From contig KZ111150.1 of assembly GCA_002077045.2 (NCBI GenBank), positions 482,648 through 546,647 of the forward strand: a stretch of 64,000 nt of DNA. The letters run 5' to 3'. Under the pieces are notes generated by a model. It was not told the origin of the DNA, did not search any database, and saw nothing but the letters and a program-made list of their open reading frames with translations. A program made the position numbers and the translations under genes. The stretch is from Rachicladosporium sp. CCFEE 5018. Lineage: Eukaryota > Ascomycota > Dothideomycetes > Cladosporiales > Cladosporiaceae. Of this stretch, positions 32,768-42,643 are shown one piece after another (within the stretch, counting starts at the first letter, position 1; every line of letters starts with the position of its first letter).

Positions 32768-34180
32768 ATGTCACCTCCTCGTACCCGCGAATCACTATCA
32801 TCCTCTCAGGAGCTCGACCTCTGGGAGCACGCTTGTCTGCTGTACCACAGCTACGAATGGCAAGAAGCCGCAGATGCCTTCGCCACCCTTGCTCGGATGG
32901 CAAGCGATGACAACGAAAGCATGCGCTATCACATCAACACTGGCTTAGTCCTCGCACGGCTTGGCGATCTACCAGACGCGCGGGTCGCCTTCCTGCTCGC
33001 ATCGAAGAAGAATAATCGCTGTCCGCTGACGCACTTCTTACTCGGGCTCATCGCAGTGGAGATGGAGGATCTCCTGCCTGCGCTTGCGAGCTTCGAGCTC
33101 TGTGCGTTGAGGATGGGTGACGAAGGCTTAATCGACTACAGGCCTGAAGGGCTGAAGTTCAGACTACATGCACAGCTTGTGGCAGATAACATCAGCAAGG
33201 TGCGCACGATCGTGGACGGTCAAGCGGCATTCCCAGGAGTCAAGCTGTTGCCGCCGAGCCTTGATGGCGTTCCTGCGGATCTGCTGTTCGAAGCGCCTGC
33301 GAGAGAAGCCTCGGATAGACGATCTACGATGGGCTCGAGCTTTATTACCACGCGGAAAACTCCGACTAGAGCTAGTTCGAGCACAGCCCAATCGCGCAGA
33401 TCGTTCGCATCGATCTACACCAGAAGATCAACACTCACGCGACCAACGACCGTCGATATCAAGAAGTCTGGCGCAAACAACTCACCACCAGGCTCGGTAC
33501 GAGAGAGTGAGCTCGTCGACGACCGTACGATACGCATTGGGTCTTCGCTCAACTCATCACCTGACTCGTTTCACCCGAGTTTGCTGCCAGCTCCACAGGC
33601 ACCACGGATGGTACCCAGAACCACTACACCTCCGAAATCGAATCATGCGCCCCGTGAGGCGGCTTTTGACTACAAGTCAACACGCGAACTGGCACGCTTC
33701 ATCCGCTATACTGGACCCTCGACGGGAGGGACTACGAACTTCGACGTGGATCGGGACTACATGCTGCATCTACTGAAGGATACAGGGGTGAACACGGGAT
33801 CTGCGACTCCCAGCACGCTCGAGGAGGTCGCTGAGAAGGCCCCTCTTCGGCGAAGAGCAAGTGATATGTATGGCAGCGTGCTGGACTACTACACCACGGC
33901 AGCCGAGATCAGGAGAAAGTCGTTGCCTGACCTCGCACGCATGAAATCGCAACTGAACGAGAGAACCTCAGCCCGGAGTCCCTTCATAGAGCCAAGATCG
34001 GCGCCCGCGCCGCCTTCACAGCTGCCATCACCAGCGCCCGGGCGAGGCGCAAAGGCTGAGCATATTGCCTCGGTACTGCAGCGAAGGCTGAGCAATACGC
34101 CGACACCTAGTCTGGTGTCGTCTGCTGGGATCTTTCGGATGGGGTTGAAGGATGCTAGGGCAAGGGGGTGGCACTTGTAG
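32768..34180 (+). CDS. TPR protein resembling the N-terminus of NoxR/p67phox, copy B
   Basis: 470 aa from ATG 32768, intact. The TPR region (about 15-160) carries several substitutions relative to copy A (for example DAFATLARMASDD here, DAFAPLAQMASDD in A). The last 150 bp of the gene are nearly identical to copy A. One codon is missing near residue 198 (GSSFITTRKT here, GSSLFSTTRKT in A). Both copies keep an open frame, so both are probably functional. Confidence 0.65.
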   Translation: MSPPRTRESLSSSQELDLWEHACLLYHSYEWQEAADAFATLARMASDDNESMRYHINTGLVLARLGDLPDARVAFLLASKKNNRCPLTHFLLGLIAVEMEDLLPALASFELCALRMGDEGLIDYRPEGLKFRLHAQLVADNISKVRTIVDGQAAFPGVKLLPPSLDGVPADLLFEAPAREASDRRSTMGSSFITTRKTPTRASSSTAQSRRSFASIYTRRSTLTRPTTVDIKKSGANNSPPGSVRESELVDDRTIRIGSSLNSSPDSFHPSLLPAPQAPRMVPRTTTPPKSNHAPREAAFDYKSTRELARFIRYTGPSTGGTTNFDVDRDYMLHLLKDTGVNTGSATPSTLEEVAEKAPLRRRASDMYGSVLDYYTTAAEIRRKSLPDLARMKSQLNERTSARSPFIEPRSAPAPPSQLPSPAPGRGAKAEHIASVLQRRLSNTPTPSLVSSAGIFRMGLKDARARGWHL

Positions 34181-34774
34181 CGATACATTTAGTAGTTCTC
34201 TGCAGATGTTCCTACAGCGCCCGGAGCGCTCCCGATAGGTCTGATGTATCGACGGTCGAACAGAAATGTCCCTTCCTCCAAGAGCACCGCCACATCCTCG
34301 TTACCGCGGTGCCGCCTATATCTTCACTCGTCCGACCTAGCTATCGATTGAGCGAAAGTGATAGATCAGCTTTGGGCGTGGACGGTGCGATATATCGGAG
34401 TACACTGAACCCGAGACGTGATCTAGCTGTCTTTGTAGGGATAAATCATCCGCGTACTGCATAATAGAAGCGATCATAGGACACTCGAGCGACGGTCATA
34501 TGTGATCTCTCCGCGAGTCATGGGCTGACGTTTGATCGACACCAATGACTTTCGAAACATCTTGACGCGGCCAGCAAATGCGCCACGATAGAAAAGTGAG
34601 CACTGCCACGAACCGACCTCCCGCAACACCTCCAGTCACTACATCTGCATCTCTCACCACCACCTCCGCGCTCTTTCAACCCGATATTCTCCGCGAGCTC
34701 AACCGCTCCCGCATTCCCCAAGCCAATCCCCCCATCGCAGCCTACCCCTTCAGCGCAAGGCTCCCACACCCACC
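34181..34774. other. Intergenic, no gene seen (copy B)
   Basis: Counterpart of 9641-10233; moderately diverged. Confidence 0.5.
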
Positions 34775-35320
34775 ATGGCTTCCGACGACGGCGCCTCCCC
34801 CAAAGAACAACTCTTCGAAGCCTGCCGCCGCAACAACACTTCCCTCCTCCAAAACCTCCTCTCCACCCCACCATTCTCCTCAGCCCCAAAGAAAATAGCC
34901 TCATTCCTAAACACCACCACCTCCCCCCTCGGCGCCTCAGCCCTGCACATAGCCGCCGCACACGGCAGTTACGAAACTCTCGACCTTTTGCTAGATCAAG
35001 AGGGGCTGGAGATCGACCACACGGAGCCTCGGGAGGGGGATACAGCGCTGCATTGTGCGGTGAGGTGGTGTAATTCGCAGGGACCTCAAGGGTGGGAGGA
35101 GGGGAAGGGCGTGGTGGAGATCTTGGTGGATGCGGGGTGCGATCCGAGGATACGGAATAAGGCGCGCTTGAGGCCTGTGGAGTTGTTGGATCCGAGGTGT
35201 GGGGAGGTGAGGGAGGTGTTGCAACGGGCGGAGATGGGGATGATGGCTGGGTTGGGAGCTGGGGGGGATGTGGTGGAGGAGAGTGATGGGGAGGGTGGGG
35301 CGGGGAGTGAGAGTGATTGA
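34775..35320 (+). CDS. Small ankyrin-repeat protein, copy B
   Basis: 181 aa, same layout as 10234-10779. Differences are confined to the first 65 residues (SPKEQ, LLQNLL, APKKIASF, AAHG), and most other changes are synonymous. That is the pattern of two functional coding copies under constraint. Confidence 0.8.
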   Translation: MASDDGASPKEQLFEACRRNNTSLLQNLLSTPPFSSAPKKIASFLNTTTSPLGASALHIAAAHGSYETLDLLLDQEGLEIDHTEPREGDTALHCAVRWCNSQGPQGWEEGKGVVEILVDAGCDPRIRNKARLRPVELLDPRCGEVREVLQRAEMGMMAGLGAGGDVVEESDGEGGAGSESD

Positions 35321-35746
35321 GTACTGGTTCCACAGTGCATGGGGTGAGGTGAGGTGGCATAGGTGAATTTGCATAGCGCTGGCGTTGGCCTAGAGCGCCT
35401 TTCTATCTCTGTATGACCGAGCGCATGAGCTCGAATCATATGGCTTTCAGTGTGCCGTGGCTGTGGGCAGTGCCATCCACTTCCCATCCATATAATACAG
35501 CCTGTTCCAGACCGCGCCCGCTCCCTGCTCACGCGCAATCTCCCGTTCACTTCCGTACTGTTCCTCAGGGCGGGCCTTGCGGCCGCACAAAGCTATGCGG
35601 ACGCTGGTTTCTCTCGCCAAGCCAGCATGTCTTCCTTTGAGTGCCTCTGCTTTCTTCACGACTGTAGCTCCAGCTGCCAACCTTCATTTCCGTCTCCGTG
35701 TCTTGGAGGCTTTTCCTGCCCTGCACCTAGCCCATCGCTCCTCACA
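35321..35746. other. Convergent intergenic region (copy B)
   Basis: Counterpart of 10780-11205. No gene seen. Confidence 0.5.
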
Positions 35747-36070
35747 TCACTCCTCTTCCACCCTCGGCGGCGCCCCGACAGGCAGTACCATCCGCTCCAT
35801 ACAATGCTTCCTAACCTCCTCAACCGTACACCCCATTCCCACACTCATGTACAACAGCATGCTGGGGTGGCCTTGATACGATGCGTAGGAATCACGCATG
35901 ATGTTTGAGGTCCACTCGTGTTTGGTAGTGTCGGCGTGCCCGGTGCCGATGAATTTGTTCTGGAGGGACTCGAGTTGTTGCTGCGTGCGGAGTTTATCGG
36001 CCTGTGATGAAAGGTTAGTGGGAGGAAGTGCAACAGGGATGGGGGGAGGGGAGGGGGGAGGACTAACCAT
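35747..36070 (-). CDS. Splicing factor 3B subunit 5 (SF3b10), copy B
   Basis: 85 aa, one-codon first exon 36068-36070, 66 bp intron 36002-36067, exon 2 35747-36001. The spliced protein is identical to copy A; the changes fall in the intron and at silent sites. This supports the splice model, because the read-through N-terminal extension differs while the SF3b5 core does not. Confidence 0.93.
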   Translation of the reverse strand: MVSPPPSPPPIPVALPPTNLSSQADKLRTQQQLESLQNKFIGTGHADTTKHEWTSNIMRDSYASYQGHPSMLLYMSVGMGCTVEEVRKHCMERMVLPVGAPPRVEEE

Positions 36071-36279
36071 TGTGAGGGTCTGCTGATGTGGTGATGAGGG
36101 ATGAGGTGTTATTTGATGCACAACATGAGTGCACTGGGTGGAGCTTCCATGGTCTAATAGTGTTGCCGGCGCAAAGAGAGTTCAAAGATCGCCGAGGTTT
36201 ATCCTCACTACGCGACTTCCACGCGACTTCAATCATCGATCGTACCCCTCCCTCTCCACACCATTCACCGCCGCCCACG
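36071..36279. promoter_or_regulatory. Shared divergent promoter of SF3b5 and Nse3, copy B
   Basis: 209 bp between the two start codons, same length as in copy A. Confidence 0.5.
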
Positions 36280-37322
36280 ATGCCACAGATCCAGCGAAAG
36301 CGCCGCGCTGAACCATCCTCTTCCCCCTCCGCCTCACCAGAACCTCAAACCCAACGCCACCGTCAGTCCGCGTCCCCAGACTTCGACGCTACTCAAAATG
36401 GCGTCGACTCAGATCAGAACCTCGAAACGAGTGTGAAGAAGCTCGTCCGACTAGCTCTCAGCAGCGAATACCAACGTAAACTCCTCCGCCGCGCGGATAT
36501 AACCGAGAAAGTCCTCGGCCCACAAGGCGGCAGACAATTCAAGAAAGTCTTCGAACGAGCACAAGAGGAGTTACGCGGGGTGTTTGGAATGGAGCTCGTG
36601 GAGTTGCCGGTACGAGAGAAAGTTACTGTACAGCAACGGCGAGGTACACATCCCCTTCCCTCCCCCAATTCGACACATGGCTAACACACCCCACAGCTGC
36701 AGCAAAAGCCACAGACAAAGCCTCAAAGGCGCCAGCAAGCTACATCCTGACATCCATCCTCCCCTCAGCCTTCACGCTCCCCTCCATCCTCTCACCTTCC
36801 TCCCACCCAGTGCCGGGATTCGAGCCAACGTACACAGCCATATACACCCTCATCATATCCCTCATCCTCCTCTCGCGCGGCCAGCTAGCAGACACACGGC
36901 TGGAGCGCTATTTGAAACGTCTGAACCTCTCTACCACGACACCCTTGCCGGATACAACGACGCCGGTACTGTTGAAGCGGATGGAGAAAGACGGCTACAT
37001 CAACCGGATCCGCGAGCAGGGGCCGGGCGGGGAGGAGGACGTGAGTTGGACCGTGGGACCGAGAGGACGGGTGGAAGTCGGGGATCGGGGCGTGGGTGGG
37101 CTGGTGAGGGGGGTGTTTGGGGGGTTGGATGAGGAGGACGATGAGCTTGAGAGGCGGATTGCGAGGAGTCTGGGGATTGGGGAGAGGGAGGAGGTCGCGG
37201 CGACGCAGCGGGATAAGCAGGCCAAGGCTAAGGGACAGGGGAAGAAGAGAGGGCGGCCGAGGAGAGGGGAGGAGGCGAATGAGGAGGAGGAAGAGGAAGA
37301 GGAGGGGTGTGAGGAGGACTGA
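36280..37322 (+). CDS. MAGE-domain protein, Nse3 subunit of the Smc5-Smc6 complex, copy B
   Basis: 329 aa from exons 36280-36643 and 36697-37322 (53 bp intron, clearly diverged from the copy A intron). The MAGE core is conserved (ADITEKVLGPQGG, FKKVFERAQEELRGVFGMEL, YTLIISLILLSRGQL). The Glu-rich tail differs in length by one residue. Confidence 0.88.
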
Positions 37323-37876
37323 CGTCCTGACGGACAGCCTCTAAAACGAGGGCAGCGGGAGGACTGTACCATATGTATAGCTACGATACGACGCAACGCG
37401 ATGAAGATGACCTGAAGTGGTTTGACAAATGGGCAATGCTTTTCGATTCGGCGGTACCATATGTACAGCATGTACAATCCCCCTTCCCGAACACCCGCTG
37501 GCTGTCAGCCACGCTCTGCCCTGAACGATACTCATGGTATCCAACCGAAACGCCGTTCGCACTGCAACTCTGCTCCGGAATCCAGTATCGATTCAGTCAC
37601 GACACCCGTATTCCGGGAGACCACGATTCCTTTTCGACTATATCCGTCCTTCACGCAGCGATCCTCGATGCCACAGCGTTTCGCTCCATAGTCTGCCCTT
37701 CGATGTTGCCTCTTCGGCTGCCACGTTCCGGCATGTCATGGTCAGGCTCGCAGCTGGTGTGATCAGTGGAGCTCAGTGGCATTCCTTCGACTGCCATGCA
37801 TGCACGCCTTTATTCTCGTGCTCCCGTGGCGGTGATGTTATGGGGAGTCTTCCGTCTCGACGTAATACGCGGTCTC
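37323..37876. other. Convergent intergenic region (copy B)
   Basis: Counterpart of 12778-13318, strongly diverged. No gene seen. Confidence 0.5.
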
Positions 37877-39400
37877 TCAGACCCAGCCGAAGCCCGCCAG
37901 CACAGTCTTCACCTCACTCTCCTTCATCGCACTACTCCCCAGTCCCCTAACCATACTCCCGCCCTTCAGCCTCTTTATGCCTTCTTCGACTTTCCACGCC
38001 TCAGCCTTGCCGATGAGGAAGGTGTACTTAGTGTGAACTTGGTCTTTCACTGTCGCACGGAAGACAAAGATGTCACCTGACTTCCCCTCCTCAACAGCCT
38101 TGAGCGTCCAAGCCTTGACGTCCCATTCCCGCATCGCCACACCCCTTACATCGTCATCGATGAAGAGGCCTTCAGACTGCAGTTTCAAGACCAGGCCGTC
38201 TGACACAGAGCCTGTGGAGGCTATGAGCTCGGCGATGGCTTTATTGGGGAAGCTATCCGAAGTCTTATACACAGCCTTCAGGATGATCTTCGCGGGATCT
38301 AGCGTCGAGTACGGACCTCTATGACTCGGTGGCGGCGTCGTCCGCGCAGTAGAATGCGAAGGAGCGTAGCTCGACTCACTCAAGCCCGAGATCGAAGATG
38401 CAGAGGAGTGAAACGGCTTGGGCTTTGGCGTAGGCGTGTCGTAGGGCCGGAAGGAGCGCTCGTCTTCTGTGCCTACTGCGCTTCTGGCGGAAGGCCGCAT
38501 GTAAGGTTTGTTTGGGCTTGTTGCCGGTGAGGTCTTTGCGGAGGACTGGCGCATGCGCTCGTCGCGTTGGGCGCGGAGGGCTGCGAGCCGGTCGGTGGAG
38601 GATTGGGATGCCTTTTCCCTGGCTTCGCGTTCGCGTGTGTCTTTATCGCGGGTCTCGCGGTCTCGAGATAGCTTCTCTCGGGCTAGACGTTCGCGGGATT
38701 CACGTTCACGCTGCTCCTTTTCACGGGCACGAGCTTGCTCCCACTTCTCCTTCTCAGCTTGCGCTTTGGCTGTCCGGTCGGCTTCATCTCGTAGCTTCTG
38801 CGCTGCTGCTCGTTTGGCAGCAAGATCCTCAGCACGTTTCCGCTCGTCTTCTTTCCGCTTCGTCTCCTCTCTCGCTTTCTCCCAGCCTGACTTTGCTCCA
38901 GCTTCGGGCATTGGGCCAGCTCCTGCGTGCGGAGGAGGCGCATGCGCACCTGAGTGAGGAGGCGGCGGGGCATAGCCATGCGCTTCTGGGCCTGCACCGG
39001 CTTTGTACCGATTCTGGCTCGAGCCTGATGCACTGCCTCCTGTGCCTGACCCTGTCGTGCCGCCTTCACCTGCTGTTTTACCCATGGCCCACGCTACTAG
39101 ACCCACGATGCCGGCCAGTATGAGCACACCTAGCGCATTACCAGCCAACACTGTCGCGAACCAAGCCTTCAGTACTGGAACGACAGCGACGTAGATCCCC
39201 ACCGCTGCTAGCGCAACCAGTATGCCGGCTATGAAGCTGTTCCGTTGCGGCTGTAGTGACGGCAGGTACAGGAAGCCTCCACCTGCCGAGTGTGGTGGGA
39301 TGATGAAGATATCGTAGTTGCCGTCTGGGAGTCCGCCGGGTGGTCGAGGCGTGGAGCCGTGCGGAGGCGGTGGAGGAGGCGGCACACCTCCTTCCTCCAT
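37877..39400 (-). CDS. Two-TM coiled-coil protein of unknown function, copy B
   Basis: 507 aa, same length and layout as 13319-14842, with no indels and a small number of conservative changes (for example IYVAVVP for VYVAVVP in TM1). Most nucleotide differences are synonymous, which supports a real, constrained protein. Confidence 0.72.
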   Translation of the reverse strand: MEEGGVPPPPPPPHGSTPRPPGGLPDGNYDIFIIPPHSAGGGFLYLPSLQPQRNSFIAGILVALAAVGIYVAVVPVLKAWFATVLAGNALGVLILAGIVGLVAWAMGKTAGEGGTTGSGTGGSASGSSQNRYKAGAGPEAHGYAPPPPHSGAHAPPPHAGAGPMPEAGAKSGWEKAREETKRKEDERKRAEDLAAKRAAAQKLRDEADRTAKAQAEKEKWEQARAREKEQRERESRERLAREKLSRDRETRDKDTREREAREKASQSSTDRLAALRAQRDERMRQSSAKTSPATSPNKPYMRPSARSAVGTEDERSFRPYDTPTPKPKPFHSSASSISGLSESSYAPSHSTARTTPPPSHRGPYSTLDPAKIILKAVYKTSDSFPNKAIAELIASTGSVSDGLVLKLQSEGLFIDDDVRGVAMREWDVKAWTLKAVEEGKSGDIFVFRATVKDQVHTKYTFLIGKAEAWKVEEGIKRLKGGSMVRGLGSSAMKESEVKTVLAGFGWV

Positions 39401-40521
39401 TGTGCGTGATCAAGCTGCCTAGGCTACGAGCGCAATCTGTCGTGTGAAGTTATGATTCTGTGCACACGTTTGAAGCGTCGTGGAGGAGGCATGGAGGCAG
39501 CGTCCTGGTAGCGGGCGTTGCTGGTTGAGTTGCTGATTGAGAGTACTTGTGTATGTCGAGTGTCATGTACAGTGTATGTTCGAGGCCTTGTGGTCGAGTG
39601 TCGTGAATGTTGTCTACCCGGAGTGTCATCAAAAGATCAGAGGTTGGTGGCTCGAGGCGGGCGCGTGCAGCGGTCGCAGCGATCCGTCGCGCTCAACTGC
39701 CGAAGGAACACATGGAAGCCCTGTCAAACACAAGGCACAACGGGTTCAAGGTACTCCACGAAACAAACAGTAAGACGCTGGGAAGGAGATGCTCGGTCGT
39801 CGAATAGTGTATGTATCAAGTATTTGGCAACTGACAAGGCATCATCAACACTGACCCTTCTGCCCTCGACTCACGCGCGCGCTCCACCACGAATAGGAGT
39901 CAACCCCGGCAGTCTCATTTCGCTGATTTGTCTGTCACCGCAGTGCTGTCTCCGCTGCTATGCAGTGGTATGTGTACCGATTTGCTCTGTGGCCACGCTT
40001 CTGCATCTCTGCATGCGTCTACCAGTCCTAGACTGCATGACTTTCACCGCTTGACAAGTTGCGGCGAGGTTTTGGCGTAAACATATCGCGAGCTGCATGT
40101 CAATAACGCTAGCCCGCACGGCAACGAGTAGACTTTCGTCGACACGCGAGTGACAGAACACATGGAGCTGCCCTAGGAACTCTCTCATAGTAACCATTTC
40201 GCAAAATTAGTTCTTACGGTACGGCACGTATGCTGATAGCCTCTCGGGGATCTAGTGAGACACACCGACGATGATATGTAGCATGGCTCGTCTTCACACA
40301 GAGTTCCTGCCCGAGTTTGCTCCTTCTGTCACGTTCGCGAGGTGGTACGTCATCTGCAAAGCCGCGTGGGGATATCGCAGAGCCTCATGTTAGTACATGG
40401 AAGGCAATTGGAAGAACATGCATACAATCTAGCCCACGTCTGGAGAGACACCACGGACTACGACGGAGTGCCATAGGAGAAAGCTGACTGTTCGTACGCC
40501 GCACTCACAAGCATCTGCCGC
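39401..40521. other. Divergent intergenic region (copy B)
   Basis: Counterpart of 14843-15950. Small indels relative to A (for example GTATTTGGCAACTGACAAGG near 39820). No gene seen. Confidence 0.5.
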
Positions 40522-42567
40522 ATGCCCACAATGTCGTCTTCCAGTCCCATCAGCAACACCACCACCATGGCCTCCACCTCAATCGGCTCCGACATCTTCG
40601 CCCTTCTCTCCCTCCTCGTCATCTCAATCGGCGTCCTCCTCCTCCTTCGACACTACCTCCCCCTCCGCACGACACCCGGCTACCTCCTCTGCCCCGTCTT
40701 CCTCGCCCTCGCCCTGCCTTGCAGCATCATCCTGCTAGTCCCCATAGACCTCGCCTCCTCTTCGCCAGGCGCCACTGATGATCGGCATCGCGGAGTGTGG
40801 CTACCGGAAGCGGTGGTGCTGACAACATGGCGGATTACGTACTGGCTTACGTTCGTGCTCACGTGGTTCATCCTACCATTTCTGGGCGAGTACTGCGACT
40901 CTGGCTTTCTGGACACAAGGGCGAGGGTCTTGTACTCCTTGCGGAGTAATGCGCTATACCAGCTTATCACCTTCGGTACTGCGCTAGCTGGGCTGGTCTA
41001 CTTCATCTTGAGCAATGGTTTCAGAGGGCAGAGTATCAAGGGCTTGGTCATGGCTTTGGCATATGCATGGGGTCTGGTCCTGGCGATAGGATTGATGGGG
41101 CATGGACTTGTGGCACTGCCGAGACGTGTGTGGAGGAACGCGCGGGTAGGAGACCGATTGAGGAATCTGCAGGCTCAGGCGCCGAGGACGAAGGATCGGC
41201 TGGACGATGCTGTGGAGGAGTTGGGCGGCTTGGAGGATACTGTGATGCAGCTGAGGCAGAGAAAGACAGGAATGGGCAAGGAGATGCAGGAGTGGGTTGA
41301 GGAGCTGGCTGAGACTGCGAGCACGCCTCGAAGCGCAGCATCACGGCCGTCTAACCCGACATTACCGGCGGTTGTCACCGAACGCTACCTCGCAGACCTC
41401 ACCCGCAAACTCAAGCGAGCGCGCCACAAGAAAGCGCGCTTCACATCCGAGTGGTCCGCCCTTTGCCTCCACGCAAAACACACGCAAACAATCCTCGACG
41501 CCTCCTCTTCAAAGACACTCCCCTCGACCCGCCCCGCAAACGCCCTCCTCCCAAACCTCCTAACCCCAGCCCTCCGCTACCACCTCCACGCCACCTTCCT
41601 CCCCTACGCCCGCCTAGCCCTCTCCTATGCCCTAGCAGCCGCCTCAGTCTTCCTCATCTTCTCCGAGCTAATCTCCCCCTTCCTCCCGCAAACCAGCATC
41701 ATCTCCCTCACCATTGCGCCCCACAGCGCCAAGGCCGGTCTAACCTTCCCCTCCCAACTCCTAGCAGCAGCCTGGCTGCTGTACATGCAACTCTCTACCC
41801 TCAGCACGCTCTCCACCCTCCGCGTCTGGGGCAATCGCGCCTTGGTGCCTCGAGCAACCTACCCCGAGAGCGCGACCTGGTACGCAATTCAAGTCGCCAA
41901 GCTCACGGTTCCGCTGAGCTATAATTTCATCACCATGCTTCCACGCGACTTGCTGCTGCGAACGCAGTTCTACCAGTTTCTCGGGAAGTTGATCAACCTC
42001 ACGCCGCTGGGGGAGGGGTTCAGCAAGGTATTCCCTTGCTTTATCCTCCTCCCCGTCTTAGCAACGGCGTTCAATCTGTATGGCCGAATTGGGCGGGCTG
42101 TGGGCTTGGAGGGGCTGGGGGATGAGGATGAGGCTGATGGCCAAGGAAGCGGCTTCGGCACCGGTGGGTGGCGACAAGGGAAAGCGCTGATAGACGCTGA
42201 GCTTCAGCGTCACGACGCTAGTTCCGCCTCCCTTGGTCTGGAAGCCAGGGCCGGCAGTCTCGACCTCCCCTCCCGCTCCGACGCGCCACTACTCCCCAGC
42301 TCGACCGCTGATGCGAGCGCGACGAGGACTAGAGACGCGAGACGGGAGTTCAACGCTATTACGAATCAGGAAGAGGATGGCGAGGGCGCAGATGGCTCGA
42401 GGCACTTTTATCAGGATTTCGGGGAGCGGGTGAAGAATACTTTTGAGGGTGTTGAGAGGCCGGAGTGGTTCAAGACGCCTGCTTGGCTAGGACCTGAGGG
42501 CGACGGCGGGAGTGCTTTGAAACGGTGGTTTGGCGGACGGGCGGAGGATGGGAGGTTGAGGCTATAG
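40522..42567 (+). CDS. LMBR1 family multi-pass membrane protein, copy B
   Basis: 681 aa if started at ATG 40522. The start matching copy A is ATG 40567 (MASTSIGSDIFALL), which gives 666 aa. The extra 15 residues (Ser/Thr-rich) come from a 5' segment absent in A, so 40567 may be the ancestral start. TM pattern and coiled coil are as in copy A. Confidence 0.87.
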   Translation: MPTMSSSSPISNTTTMASTSIGSDIFALLSLLVISIGVLLLLRHYLPLRTTPGYLLCPVFLALALPCSIILLVPIDLASSSPGATDDRHRGVWLPEAVVLTTWRITYWLTFVLTWFILPFLGEYCDSGFLDTRARVLYSLRSNALYQLITFGTALAGLVYFILSNGFRGQSIKGLVMALAYAWGLVLAIGLMGHGLVALPRRVWRNARVGDRLRNLQAQAPRTKDRLDDAVEELGGLEDTVMQLRQRKTGMGKEMQEWVEELAETASTPRSAASRPSNPTLPAVVTERYLADLTRKLKRARHKKARFTSEWSALCLHAKHTQTILDASSSKTLPSTRPANALLPNLLTPALRYHLHATFLPYARLALSYALAAASVFLIFSELISPFLPQTSIISLTIAPHSAKAGLTFPSQLLAAAWLLYMQLSTLSTLSTLRVWGNRALVPRATYPESATWYAIQVAKLTVPLSYNFITMLPRDLLLRTQFYQFLGKLINLTPLGEGFSKVFPCFILLPVLATAFNLYGRIGRAVGLEGLGDEDEADGQGSGFGTGGWRQGKALIDAELQRHDASSASLGLEARAGSLDLPSRSDAPLLPSSTADASATRTRDARREFNAITNQEEDGEGADGSRHFYQDFGERVKNTFEGVERPEWFKTPAWLGPEGDGGSALKRWFGGRAEDGRLRL

Positions 42568-42643
42568 TCAATCTACCCGCAGCTGCTGGAATCATATTCC
42601 CACTCCATTTACTGCCGTCGAATAACGCAGCCTGGAATCCCTC

